Part shown: piece after piece, positions 45,101 through 52,618 of the stretch
Numbering within the stretch: position 1 is the first letter of the stretch
How the letters are laid out: each line of letters starts with the position of its first letter
Assembly (NCBI RefSeq): GCF_000374165.1
Contig: NZ_KB893712.1
Coordinates: 1-64,000, forward strand
Origin: Parafrankia elaeagni
GTDB lineage: Bacteria; Actinomycetota; Actinomycetes; Frankiales; Frankiaceae
Direction of reading: 5' to 3'
Length of the DNA: 64,000 nt
Notes under the pieces: model-generated
What the model was told of the DNA's origin: nothing
What the model saw: the letters and a program-made list of their open reading frames with translations, nothing else
Databases searched by the model: none
Made by a program: the position numbers and the translations under genes

Positions 45101-45722
45101 GCTTGTTCACCGCGGCGCTGGCGATCAGGTTCTCGGCCTCGGTCCGAGCCTTACGTTCGGCTTCCAGCGCTGTGGTGGACTCGGCGAGGCGCGTACGGGC
45201 CTGAGTCAGCGCCTTGCGGTGGCCGTCCAGGGCCTCGCGTAGCTCGGCCAGTTCAGCCGGGTCCGTGACCCCGACGCCCTCGCCGGGGTCTGTGGGCGGA
45301 ACGAACTCGGCGACAGTTCGGCGGCCCTCGATCGCATCGTGAAACCAGAGGCCGAGCTGATAGCAGACCTGCACGGCGGCGAGGGCACGTGCGGTGTCGA
45401 AGAGATGCCGGTGGGCGGCCTTGTTCCGGTCTCGGCGCAGTTGGTCGAAGTCAGCGCGAACGCGGCTGCTGAGCACCCCGACCTTGGTCAGCGCGGCCAG
45501 CCGGTCGATCTGGCGGTCTCCCTCGACGCGGAGGCCAACTTGAGTAACCATCTCCTCTGCCAGAACTTCGCCGAACTGGCCGGCCTGGACCAGCGAGGAG
45601 TTCGGGTTTGTGAAGACGGTTGCCTCGGCGAGCGCGCCGTAGATGGCCAGCAGAGGCTGGTGCTGGTAGAGCACTCCGAAGTTCGGTGACCCCTTCGCGA
45701 AATCGCGAAGCCGCTCGTCCAC
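42162..45722 (-). CDS. hsdR: Type I restriction endonuclease motor subunit (HsdR, EcoEI-like)
   Basis: A 1186-residue protein. The GTG at 45722 follows AGGGGGGA; the frame is open further but without family features. An N-terminal DUF4145/HEPN-like helical domain (residues 1-150; QLRRDRNKAAHRHLFDTARA) is followed by a coiled coil (about 175-265). The HsdR nuclease domain comes next (VREFTLATGRADYVLYVDGK; GVVEAKREGD carries the D...ExK site). An SF2 helicase follows with MATGAGKTFTAV (Walker A), IIDECHRSIYG (motif II) and KGRGARTIDPT (motif VI), ending in an EcoEI_R_C-type domain. It translocates DNA and cleaves unmodified targets. Confidence 0.95.
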   Translation of the reverse strand: MDERLRDFAKGSPNFGVLYQHQPLLAIYGALAEATVFTNPNSSLVQAGQFGEVLAEEMVTQVGLRVEGDRQIDRLAALTKVGVLSSRVRADFDQLRRDRNKAAHRHLFDTARALAAVQVCYQLGLWFHDAIEGRRTVAEFVPPTDPGEGVGVTDPAELAELREALDGHRKALTQARTRLAESTTALEAERKARTEAENLIASAAVNKQRLLDHVEQLTAQIQQLRHAQQTKYEVARQEPRKVDSRRRDAIIHRAQRAAPLNEMQARGAIDEMLRAAGWIVQDRDQVNPMAGQGVAVREFTLATGRADYVLYVDGKIVGVVEAKREGDHLSSAVEQNDRYAAGVLKEHRLAVWRESEPFAFRYATTGTETYFINRLDPDARSREVFTFHRPETVAAWMRRAEEAPRAQTFRAALRHLPVLEPNGLRLAQIDAISGLEKSLSEDRARALIQMATGAGKTFTAVAQAYRLLKHARARRILFLVDRNNLGRQAYDEFRKFTTPDDGRRLSDIYNIDRLGPAGLQDTSSVVICTIQKMYSLLRGETLADDEQTDEAEDSLAYEDPYATDQPIEVSYNPQVPIEAFDLIIIDECHRSIYGLWRGVLEYFDAHLVGLTATPTLQTLGFFGRNLVSEYTYPQAVADGVNVDFDIVRMRTDLRENGGATIESGTTVRVKDRKTRRQRYQELDDDFTYTTGQIGRSVVTLDEIRAVLIAYRDNWRRWFPGRSELPKTLIFAVGEDHAEDVLAQAKEIFGRGDDFAKKITYKSRQAGEDPDELIRALRTSPRLRVAVTVDMIATGTDVKALECVIFLREVRSAVLFEQMKGRGARTIDPTELQEVTPDADDLVRKDRFVLVDAVGVTDSPLVDAKPLVPAGERQVSLAKLLDKAGTKSISASEAEILAGRLARLNQQLTDEERDRLTRASGGRTLSEIAGAIVTAVDPDQQEQALEEGGQAAARRLVEDAIAPLTEHPELRRHIIEIRRDKDYLFDEVTAVEVTAVDEIPREVRAREQIDRWSRLLQEQRDRIAAVEIALTSPRSVSPAEAYAALKELELEIRRPQYAWTPQVLWTYYEDLGSGVHARTREAGVPDLISLIRYELGVDDELRLYRATVEERFEGWLLKQQQAGATFTEDQLWWLEAIRNVVATDVGISPAEFNAEPFKGRGGGRGFTHAFPDRNARSLLSELNRELA

Positions 45723-46150
45723 AAGTCCCCCCTGCGCCGCGCCGCACACGGACCGAACGAGTCTACCGATGTGCTCCCAGCGGCCTCCGGCCTCACCTTG
45801 GCTGGCAGCACGAGGACAGGCACTCGCGGTGACCTGACAGTGATCTGACTGTTGTTGTGCATGCAACTTCTGTCAGGTTGCTGTCAGGTCGTGCCGTGGA
45901 TACCGGGAAGCCCGGTGGCCCGGCTGGATTCGTCGACCTTCCCGGCCACCACAGCAGCACCCGCGCTGCGATGGGCCGGCTCCGGCCAGCACGTCGGCGA
46001 CGGCAGTCACCGGCCGGCGACACTACCTCCCGCATGCGGGCTCAGAAAGAGCGCAACCTCGCGGAGCCGCTCTGGAACAGCCGTCGGTGGCCGGTGATGG
46101 CTTGCCTCGACGGCCGTGACATCCCACAGTGTGAGCACCGCGGTTCGTGG
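45723..46150. other. hsdR promoter region and island border, no gene seen
   Basis: A perfect 10-bp inverted repeat, GACCTGACAG (45831-45840) and CTGTCAGGTC (45881-45890), lies 110-170 bp upstream of hsdR, with another CTGTCAGGT half-site between the arms. This may be an operator. The remaining sequence holds no recognisable gene and separates the defence island from the lanthipeptide cluster. Confidence 0.45.
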
Positions 46151-47047
46151 CTATAGCGGCACCCTCGAGACTTTCAGCGCTGCTCTCCGACGGGGGAGAG
46201 GACGGCCGAGAAGGTGGGTGGCGCGGGCGCGTAGCAGCCATGTGTGGTCGAAGCTGCTGCCGGGGTGGACGGCGTCAAGTTGTTCCGCGATGACGGCCAG
46301 CTCGGCGCAGCGGCCGGTCTCGGCGGAGAGCACGTCGGCGAAGTTCGCTCGGACCTGAGCGGCGAGCGTTGGAATGAGCAGGCTGTGGCAGTGGAGGGTG
46401 GCGGCATCGTAGCCGGCGGGTGCCAGGCCCCAGCCTTCCCAGTCGAGCACGCGGAGGGTGGGGCCGCAGAGGTTGGCCCAGTGCAGGTCTCCGTGCGCGG
46501 TTACCCACGGTGCGGGCGCCGCGGTGGTGATCGGCTCGCCGAGCATCCTGGGCATGACGTCGTCGAGGTAGGACTGCTCGATGGTGCGCCGGTCGGTGGA
46601 GACCGTGGCGAGGATGCAGAGGGAACGGCGTAGTGCCTGGAACCAGTGCCTTTTCGGTGAGCCGGTGAGCCGCCGCGGCACGGTGGTGGCGGCGAGAGGC
46701 CGGGCGTGGACGCGGTCGTACAGCTCGGCGCGGTAGTCCCAGCCGTCGTGGTGATGGTCGTGGATCGCGCGTAGCGCTGGGCGTGGGATGGATGCTGGCA
46801 GCGCCTGCTGTGCGGTGCGTCCGCCGTCCCAGAATGTGGTGATCTGCTGTCCGGCTTCGGTGGCGGCGATCCGCAGCCAGCCTGGGCTGCCAGGAGTCAT
46901 TACCGGTCGGCCGAGAGTTCGTCCGGCGAAGCCCCACGCTTCCTCAGCCCGGGTCGGGTCGACCGTGACCCGGAGGGCGGCGCTGGATCGCTCGTGCGCT
47001 GCGCGCATGCGGGTGAGGGTGTCTGCGTCGTTCGGCGGCGGCCACAT
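46151..47047 (-). CDS. Aminoglycoside phosphotransferase-like kinase in the lanthipeptide operon
   Basis: A 298-residue APH/choline kinase-fold protein. The Brenner motif is WVTAHGDLHWANLCG and the metal-binding aspartate is in LRVLDWEGWGLAPAGYDAAT. An N-terminal lobe (RVTVDPTRAEEAWGFAGRTL) is present. The ATG overlaps the last base of the upstream gene's stop codon (TGATG), so it is part of the lanthipeptide operon. It could phosphorylate the peptide or an intermediate, or confer self-protection. The substrate is unknown. Confidence 0.85.
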   Translation of the reverse strand: MWPPPNDADTLTRMRAAHERSSAALRVTVDPTRAEEAWGFAGRTLGRPVMTPGSPGWLRIAATEAGQQITTFWDGGRTAQQALPASIPRPALRAIHDHHHDGWDYRAELYDRVHARPLAATTVPRRLTGSPKRHWFQALRRSLCILATVSTDRRTIEQSYLDDVMPRMLGEPITTAAPAPWVTAHGDLHWANLCGPTLRVLDWEGWGLAPAGYDAATLHCHSLLIPTLAAQVRANFADVLSAETGRCAELAVIAEQLDAVHPGSSFDHTWLLRARATHLLGRPLPRRRAALKVSRVPL

Positions 47048-48096
47048 CAGCGAGCCTGCGGCGTCAGCGCTTGGGGAAGTGCGGGAGCGCGGAGGATGGT
47101 CTCGCGTGCTGTGGCGGCGAGTACGCCCTGGGTCTCGACATTCAGGCCGAGGCGATTCCAGTGGAAGATCACATGGTGGGCGAGGACCTCGCGTAGCCCG
47201 CGGCGCAAGGTCCCGGCGTATGCGGCCTGACCAAGGGCCTGACCGGCATCGTGAAAGGCGCTGGCCCAAGTCCCCAGGTTGGCCAGCGGTCGGTCCGAGC
47301 CGAACAGGTCGCCTGCCGGGTCAGTGTCGGCAGCCAGCAGCCTGCGCAGGGCGGTGGCAAGCCGTTGAATTTCAGCGGCGGTGGGTGATGTTGCTGGTGG
47401 AGGGCGTAGGCGGCTGACGCGGTCGAAGACGTCGCCGCGTTCGTACCAGTCCAGGCCCGCGGCGCGCAGGAGCGTGACGATCAACAGCATCGACAGTTCG
47501 CGGCGGCCGAGACTCGGCGGGGTCTTGCTGGTGATCTCGCTGTGGATGCGGCCGAGGGTGTGGCCGCTGTCGGCGGTGAACAGCCGGTGCGCGACTTCAG
47601 TGCCGACCTTGCCGCCGAGGGCGTAGTCCTCCGGCTCGTAGATGCCTTCGGCCCAGGTGCGGATGGTTCCGGCCGCGGTCAGGTCGTCGAAGGCGGGGCG
47701 GAGGGTGGCACGTAGATCCGCCAGGGACTTGCCGCTGGCTAGGGAAAGCCGTAGCCGCCAGTCGGGCGACTTGCGCACGAACCACCAGGAGTCGACAGCG
47801 CCGGTGGTCTGGGCATGGCGCAGGACAGGTGCCAGGTGGGTGGCTGCGACGGTCTCTGCGCCCGCTGAGTCGGGAAACGTGACGCGCACCTGGAACCAGG
47901 CGGCGCCTTGGACCGCGAGCGCGGCGCGACCTGCCGCCTGGTAGGTGGCGACAGCTGCGGCGAGCTGGTCGGGATGCAGGGCGCTATGGTCTGCCGCAGT
48001 GGGTAGCGGGATGCCGGCCAGCACCGCGAGTACGGCCTGTTCGGTGCCGATGTTTCGGCTGGGGACGGTCAGTGGATCAGCAGGCATCTGTCCCAT
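47047..48096 (-). CDS. Stand-alone thiopeptide-type biosynthesis (SpaB_C-like) protein
   Basis: A 349-residue protein matching the C-terminal elimination-type domain of LanB enzymes: WFQVRVTFPDSAGAETVAAT, WWFVRKSPDWRLRLSLASGK, GGKVGTEVAHRLFTADSGH and HVIFHWNRLGLNVETQGVLA. The full-length LanB encoded upstream already has such a domain, so this is an additional copy. It might carry out glutamate elimination as in split LanB systems, or another modification of dehydrated residues. The start (48096, or ATG at 48087) overlaps the lanC gene. Confidence 0.85.
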   Translation of the reverse strand: MGQMPADPLTVPSRNIGTEQAVLAVLAGIPLPTAADHSALHPDQLAAAVATYQAAGRAALAVQGAAWFQVRVTFPDSAGAETVAATHLAPVLRHAQTTGAVDSWWFVRKSPDWRLRLSLASGKSLADLRATLRPAFDDLTAAGTIRTWAEGIYEPEDYALGGKVGTEVAHRLFTADSGHTLGRIHSEITSKTPPSLGRRELSMLLIVTLLRAAGLDWYERGDVFDRVSRLRPPPATSPTAAEIQRLATALRRLLAADTDPAGDLFGSDRPLANLGTWASAFHDAGQALGQAAYAGTLRRGLREVLAHHVIFHWNRLGLNVETQGVLAATARETILRAPALPQALTPQAR

Positions 48097-49286
48097 CCGG
48101 TGGCCGGTGCGCCGGTGGCGACGCTGTGGAGGACGAGGGCGATGCCGGCGTCTCCTTCGAGGAGCCCATCAGCTCGCCCGCTGTTCGAAAGGGCGGAGAG
48201 CAGGAGGGAGGCGGCGAGTGTCGGCAAGTGGCGGCTGAGGGTGTCGGTGGTGGCGTCGGCGGCGGCGCGGGCGACGGTTTGGTACAGGCCGGCCCATCCG
48301 TGGCACAGCCCAGCGTCGGTGAGGTGGGCGAGCTGGACGGAGTCGGTCAGGCAGGCGGCGAGCGCTTGTTCGGCGGTGTTCTGGCGGGCGGTGTTACCGG
48401 TAGCGAGGCCGGCGAGCTGGAGGGCGCGGGCGATCCCGGGAGTGCCGTAGCACCAGCTCGGGCGGCCGGGGCCGGACTGGGTCGGTCTTGTGGCCTGGTG
48501 GTCGGCGCGGGTGATCCACTGCGGCCAGAACGGGCCGCTGGGGGTGTGTTGGCGCCATCGGTCGTAGAAGGCGCACAGTGTGTTGATCGCGTCGGTCTGA
48601 CCGTCGACGCGGATCCCAGCGCGTGTGGCGAGTGACAGCAGGGCCAGCGGGCCGGCGGCGCCGTGGGCCATGCCGAGGTTGGCGTGCCCACCGGCGAATT
48701 CCGGCGCGTTGCCCTGGGACGGGTCGTGGCTGCACCACCAGCCGGGCAGTTCTTCTCCGTCGATGTTGAGGGGTGTGGTGAGGCGGACGAGGTAGGTGAG
48801 GATGCGGCCGAGGGCGTCGTCGCCGGGGGTGTGGGCGAGGAGGTGGGCGCCGATGCCGGTCAGTCCGCTGATGACGTCGTACTCGGTGAACCGTCCCGCT
48901 TCACCTCGGTCGATGCGGGTGTTGGCAGCGTCGACGCGGCGGTGAGCGATGGTGGCGACGGCTCGGTCGAGCGCGGTGCGCGCTGTGGTGTAGCGGCGGG
49001 TCTGCCCGGCGGCAGTGTGAACGGCGAAGGCGACCGCTGGGGCGCCGGCGTAGAGCGAGCTGTTCATCGCCACGCTGACGCGGCCAGCGATGGCCGCTGC
49101 CAGCCACGTCTGGACGGACTCCCAGTGCTCGGCGCTGGCGTGCGTTCGTTCGGCGTGCAGGAGGGCGATGCCGGCCGCTCCGTCGGCGAGCGACTGCGCG
49201 GTCTGCCCGAGCTCGCCACAGGCCGGGCTGGTGAGGCGGGCGGCGAGGCTTGCTGCGGTGGCGGCGGCCTGGTCGCAGTCGATCAT
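48069..49286 (-). CDS. Lanthionine synthetase C family cyclase (LanC-like)
   Basis: A 405-residue alpha-toroid cyclase. Zinc ligands are visible in SWCYGTPGIARALQLAG (Cys) and DAGLCHGWAGLYQTVARAA (Cys and His). GG-containing repeats such as LADGAAGIALLHAERTHA, ISGLTGIGAHLLAH, GGHANLGMAHGAAGPLALLS and LEGDAGIALVLH mark the toroid. The enzyme joins Cys thiols to dehydroalanine/dehydrobutyrine to form lanthionine rings. The ATG overlaps the lanB stop codon by 4 nt. Confidence 0.93.
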   Translation of the reverse strand: MIDCDQAAATAASLAARLTSPACGELGQTAQSLADGAAGIALLHAERTHASAEHWESVQTWLAAAIAGRVSVAMNSSLYAGAPAVAFAVHTAAGQTRRYTTARTALDRAVATIAHRRVDAANTRIDRGEAGRFTEYDVISGLTGIGAHLLAHTPGDDALGRILTYLVRLTTPLNIDGEELPGWWCSHDPSQGNAPEFAGGHANLGMAHGAAGPLALLSLATRAGIRVDGQTDAINTLCAFYDRWRQHTPSGPFWPQWITRADHQATRPTQSGPGRPSWCYGTPGIARALQLAGLATGNTARQNTAEQALAACLTDSVQLAHLTDAGLCHGWAGLYQTVARAAADATTDTLSRHLPTLAASLLLSALSNSGRADGLLEGDAGIALVLHSVATGAPATGWDRCLLIH

Positions 49287-52200
49287 GAAACGGTCGCTTC
49301 GGTGGTTGCGAGGGCGCGTGCGGCTGTGGCTCGGGCGAGGGCGATGCAGGTCTGTTCGGCTGCGGAGTTCAGGCCGAGGGTTCGGACAGCGTGCAGGTGC
49401 AGCAACGAGGCCAGGGCCTGGTCAGGCGGGCGCTGCGCGGCGAGGACGTCCCGGTAGGTGGCCAGCGCTGCTGCCCGCGTCTGCCAGGCGGACAACACGG
49501 CGTCGGCCCCGGGCACGGCCCGCAGATGGGCGAAGCCATCTGCGGGGTTGGCCAGGTGCAGCGCGACGGCGCGTTCCGCCCGTTGGACGCGGGCGGGCTC
49601 GTGGCGTAGCTCATCGCGAAGCCACTGCATGCCGGTGGAAAACTCGCCGGTGAAGGCGATGGCCATGTCGACCAGGCCGGCGACGGTGAGCGCTTCGACG
49701 GGCAGGCGGGCGCTGGCGGCGAGGCGGCGGGTGGCGAGGGCGGCGGCGGAGTCGGTGGAGAACACGGCTTCGGCGGCGGTCATCGCCGGGCCGTAGCCGT
49801 AGCGGCCGGTTTCCGGTTGGTAGGTGTCGAGGTGGAGGTGGGACAGCAGTCCGGCCTCGCGCTGTGCCGCCGCCCAGGTTCCCAGCCGCGTGGCCGCCGG
49901 CCCGTAGCCGCCACGTTCGGTGATGGCGAGGCGTAGCCGCAGGTGGGGCTCGGTGTCGCGGTAGGGCAGGAACCACCACGCGGGCGGGTCGGGCCACGCG
50001 TCCATGAGGTCGTGGAAGCGGGTGAGGAGATCGGTGGCCCGGTCGGGGTGGCCGTAGAGCCGGGCCGACAGCCACGGCGATACACCGGGTAGCTGGGCAT
50101 CCGACCGAGCAGCGGGCACGGTTGCTGCGAGGCGCTCCGGTGCCGGCCCCGGCAGGGGTGCGGCGGTGGTGGCCAGCGGGATGACCAGTTCGTGGGCGTG
50201 GCCGTCGAGCCAGCCGAAGGCGCCCGGGGCGGCGTCCTCGTCGAGTCGAGCGGAGCCGTGGCGGTGCAGGTGATCGCGTAGCAGGGCGAGGTGGGTGTCG
50301 ACGTGCAGGTCGAGGCGCAATCGGTTGTCGGTCTCGACGAGCTGGACCCGCGTGGGCATTGGGATCGCGCCGCCCCAGCTGGCCAGTGCCTCGAGCCATT
50401 CCTTCGCCGGCTCGGCGCGGCCGGGCAGGTCGGCGGCTGTGAGGTTCCAGCGGGCCGGGGCGAGCACGGTGCGCCGATGGACGAGCCGGGGCAGGAACGG
50501 CAGCCCACCGGCAGCGCCCCAGGAGAAGGGGATGGAGACGGCGACGCGGGCGGTGGGGAGCTCGCACAGGAACCGTGTCAGCGGGTGGGTGTGGTACCGG
50601 AACTCCACTGCGTGCGCGGCGGACGGCTCAACGAGACGCCGGTCGGGCAGCGACACCAGGTAGAGCCCTTCAGCGTCGGCCCCGATGGCCAGGTCGGCTG
50701 GGCGCAGCACGCCCGGACCGGCGTCGTGATGCTCGGCGAACGTGATCACTGTGTCGGCGAGCTGCGGTGATCGGGCTACGCCGACGGTGACTGCGGGAAG
50801 GGGCGGACAGGAAACCTGCGCGGCCGTCGTGCCGGCCCGCATGGTGGGCAGGGCGGCGTAGGCGTCGCGGAACCGGTCGAAGGACGCGGAGTCGAGCAGG
50901 TGCAGGAAGCGGCCGATGGTGGTTGCGACGGCGCGCCCGCCTCCAGTGACACGCAGGGTGAACGCGCCGCGCGACAAGGCCGTCAGGTCCTTCGCGTGGA
51001 CCTCGGCGATGAGTTCGGCGTGCGGTGGAACCCGGTCCGGCACGGTGTCGCCGGCCAGGGCTGCGATGTCGGCGTCGCCGAGGCGTACCTCGAGCGCGCC
51101 GTCCAGGGCCGCTCGTTGCGCGAGTGCGGCCAGGCGCTGGTCGCGGGCCGCGTTCGCGCCGGGGCGGTGGGAGCGTGTGGAACCGCGGAAGGTGGCGGGT
51201 AGACCGAGGCCGGTGTCAGGGTTGACGGCTTCCAGCAGCGGGACGAGGGCGGCGGGGCCGTAGCGTTCGAGGAAGGCTTCGTGCCAGTCCGCCCACTCAG
51301 GGGGGACGGCGGTCGGCGCCGTGAGCCGGGCGAGCGCCCGAGCGGCGGCCCCTGCCTCCTCGGCAACAGCCGCCGGCAGGACCACGTCGGCGTTCACCAC
51401 GACGCCTACGTCGAGATCCGGGGCGGCGCTGGGAACGATGCGCCGTTGAAGTACGGCTGCCTGCGTGCGCAGCGCGCGACGGTGCGAGGCGGAGTGCGAG
51501 TTGTCGTGGTGGGTGAGTAGGTCTTGCAGATTGCGGATCACGCTGTGGCGGCCGGCGAGTGGGGGCAGGTCGTCGGTCCGGGCCGCGGCCAGCTGGTCGG
51601 CGACTTCGCCGAGCGGATCGGTGATGGTCGTCGCCGGGCGTAGGGGCGTGTGCAGGAACCGGCGGCGGACCAACTCGATCACCATGGCCTCGATCTGGCT
51701 GGCAGCGGCAGCGGGTGCGTCGGCGGCGAGACGGGCGACCAGCTCGGGGATGGGCAGCGAGCTGGCCGCGTGGCGCAACGTGGCTTCCACGGCCCGGGTG
51801 CGGCGCACCGACACATCGACCACCGCCTCCGGCCCGGCATCGTCGCCGGGCCGGACAACAGGGCCGGTGAACAGGCGGTCGCCGCGGGCGATTGGCAGCC
51901 CGTCTGCGGTGACCGGCAGCCGCTGCAACAGCGCATTGGACGCTTCCAGGTCGTCGGCGAGCGCGGCGAGCCAGCCGCCGCCCGGCCGGGCGTGAACCCG
52001 ATGGTTGTCGCCGAGCCGGACGCGTGCCCGCGGGCCGAAACCCGCGGGCGCGACACCGGCGAACAGGCCGAAAGGGGTGGCACGCCCGACCATCCGCAAC
52101 ACGTACCGGGCTGTCGCCGTGACAGCCCGGCGGGCCGCCCGCCGATCGTGGCATTGCCCGTCGAGGACCGACGCGACCCGCGCCGCCAACGACGGGCTGG

Positions 52201-52372
52201 CAAGCGTCATCGCGTCGGCGAACACGGGCCGTGCCCAGATGTCCCGCAGCCAATCCGTCCAGCCGGCTACGGCGCTGTCGGTGTTGTCGTCGAGGTCTGG
52301 CCATGGTGGCAGGTCGACATCGGTGGGAACCACCGCCATCCGTAGCAGCGGAACGTCAAGGCTGCGGTACAT
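49283..52372 (-). CDS. Class I lantibiotic dehydratase (LanB)
   Basis: A 1029-residue full-length LanB from the ATG at 52372 (a GTG lies one codon upstream). The N-terminal glutamylation domain is recognisable in RYVLRMVGRATPFGLFAGVA, RGSTRSHRPGANAARDQRLA and PFSWGAAGGLPFLPRLVHRR. The C-terminal elimination domain (SpaB_C) begins near residue 770 (WLSARLYGHPDRATDLLTRF; WWFLPYRDTEPHLRLRLAIT). The enzyme glutamylates Ser/Thr of the precursor with glutamyl-tRNA and eliminates glutamate. Its position just downstream of the precursor gene fits. Confidence 0.95.
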   Translation of the reverse strand: MYRSLDVPLLRMAVVPTDVDLPPWPDLDDNTDSAVAGWTDWLRDIWARPVFADAMTLASPSLAARVASVLDGQCHDRRAARRAVTATARYVLRMVGRATPFGLFAGVAPAGFGPRARVRLGDNHRVHARPGGGWLAALADDLEASNALLQRLPVTADGLPIARGDRLFTGPVVRPGDDAGPEAVVDVSVRRTRAVEATLRHAASSLPIPELVARLAADAPAAAASQIEAMVIELVRRRFLHTPLRPATTITDPLGEVADQLAAARTDDLPPLAGRHSVIRNLQDLLTHHDNSHSASHRRALRTQAAVLQRRIVPSAAPDLDVGVVVNADVVLPAAVAEEAGAAARALARLTAPTAVPPEWADWHEAFLERYGPAALVPLLEAVNPDTGLGLPATFRGSTRSHRPGANAARDQRLAALAQRAALDGALEVRLGDADIAALAGDTVPDRVPPHAELIAEVHAKDLTALSRGAFTLRVTGGGRAVATTIGRFLHLLDSASFDRFRDAYAALPTMRAGTTAAQVSCPPLPAVTVGVARSPQLADTVITFAEHHDAGPGVLRPADLAIGADAEGLYLVSLPDRRLVEPSAAHAVEFRYHTHPLTRFLCELPTARVAVSIPFSWGAAGGLPFLPRLVHRRTVLAPARWNLTAADLPGRAEPAKEWLEALASWGGAIPMPTRVQLVETDNRLRLDLHVDTHLALLRDHLHRHGSARLDEDAAPGAFGWLDGHAHELVIPLATTAAPLPGPAPERLAATVPAARSDAQLPGVSPWLSARLYGHPDRATDLLTRFHDLMDAWPDPPAWWFLPYRDTEPHLRLRLAITERGGYGPAATRLGTWAAAQREAGLLSHLHLDTYQPETGRYGYGPAMTAAEAVFSTDSAAALATRRLAASARLPVEALTVAGLVDMAIAFTGEFSTGMQWLRDELRHEPARVQRAERAVALHLANPADGFAHLRAVPGADAVLSAWQTRAAALATYRDVLAAQRPPDQALASLLHLHAVRTLGLNSAAEQTCIALARATAARALATTEATVS

Positions 52373-52396
52373 CACGCACCTCTCAGCGGCGGAGGA

Positions 52397-52567
52397 TCAG
52401 TCCTGCTTGCAGCTGGTGCAGGCCGACGCGCAGGTCTTGCCGCAGTTGTCACTGGTGGAGCGCAGCAGCTCGGGGATGACGGGCCCGCCGTCGACGATCT
52501 CGACGTCCAGGTCGTAGTCGCCGGCGAGGGGGAGTGGGGCTGGGGCGGTCGGGTGGGCAGGAGTCAT
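52397..52567 (-). CDS. FxLD-family lanthipeptide precursor
   Basis: A 56-residue peptide whose ATG follows GAAAGGG. The leader carries the FxLD-type recognition motif as Tyr18-Asp19-Leu20-Asp21, with the usual Phe replaced by Tyr, followed by VEIVDGG. The core has Cys42, Cys46, Cys50 and Cys53 plus Ser37, Thr38, Ser39, Thr45, Ser48, Thr51 and Ser52. Up to four thioether rings are therefore possible. Asp40-Asn41 and the C-terminal Asp56 are candidate methylation or isoaspartate sites. It lies between the lanB and methyltransferase genes on the same strand. No protease or transporter gene is visible. Confidence 0.88.
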   Translation of the reverse strand: MTPAHPTAPAPLPLAGDYDLDVEIVDGGPVIPELLRSTSDNCGKTCASACTSCKQD

Positions 52568-52618
52568 GGCGTATCCCTTTCCTTCGAGGGGTTGGTGGTG
52601 AGGCCGTCGCTGTGCTGG

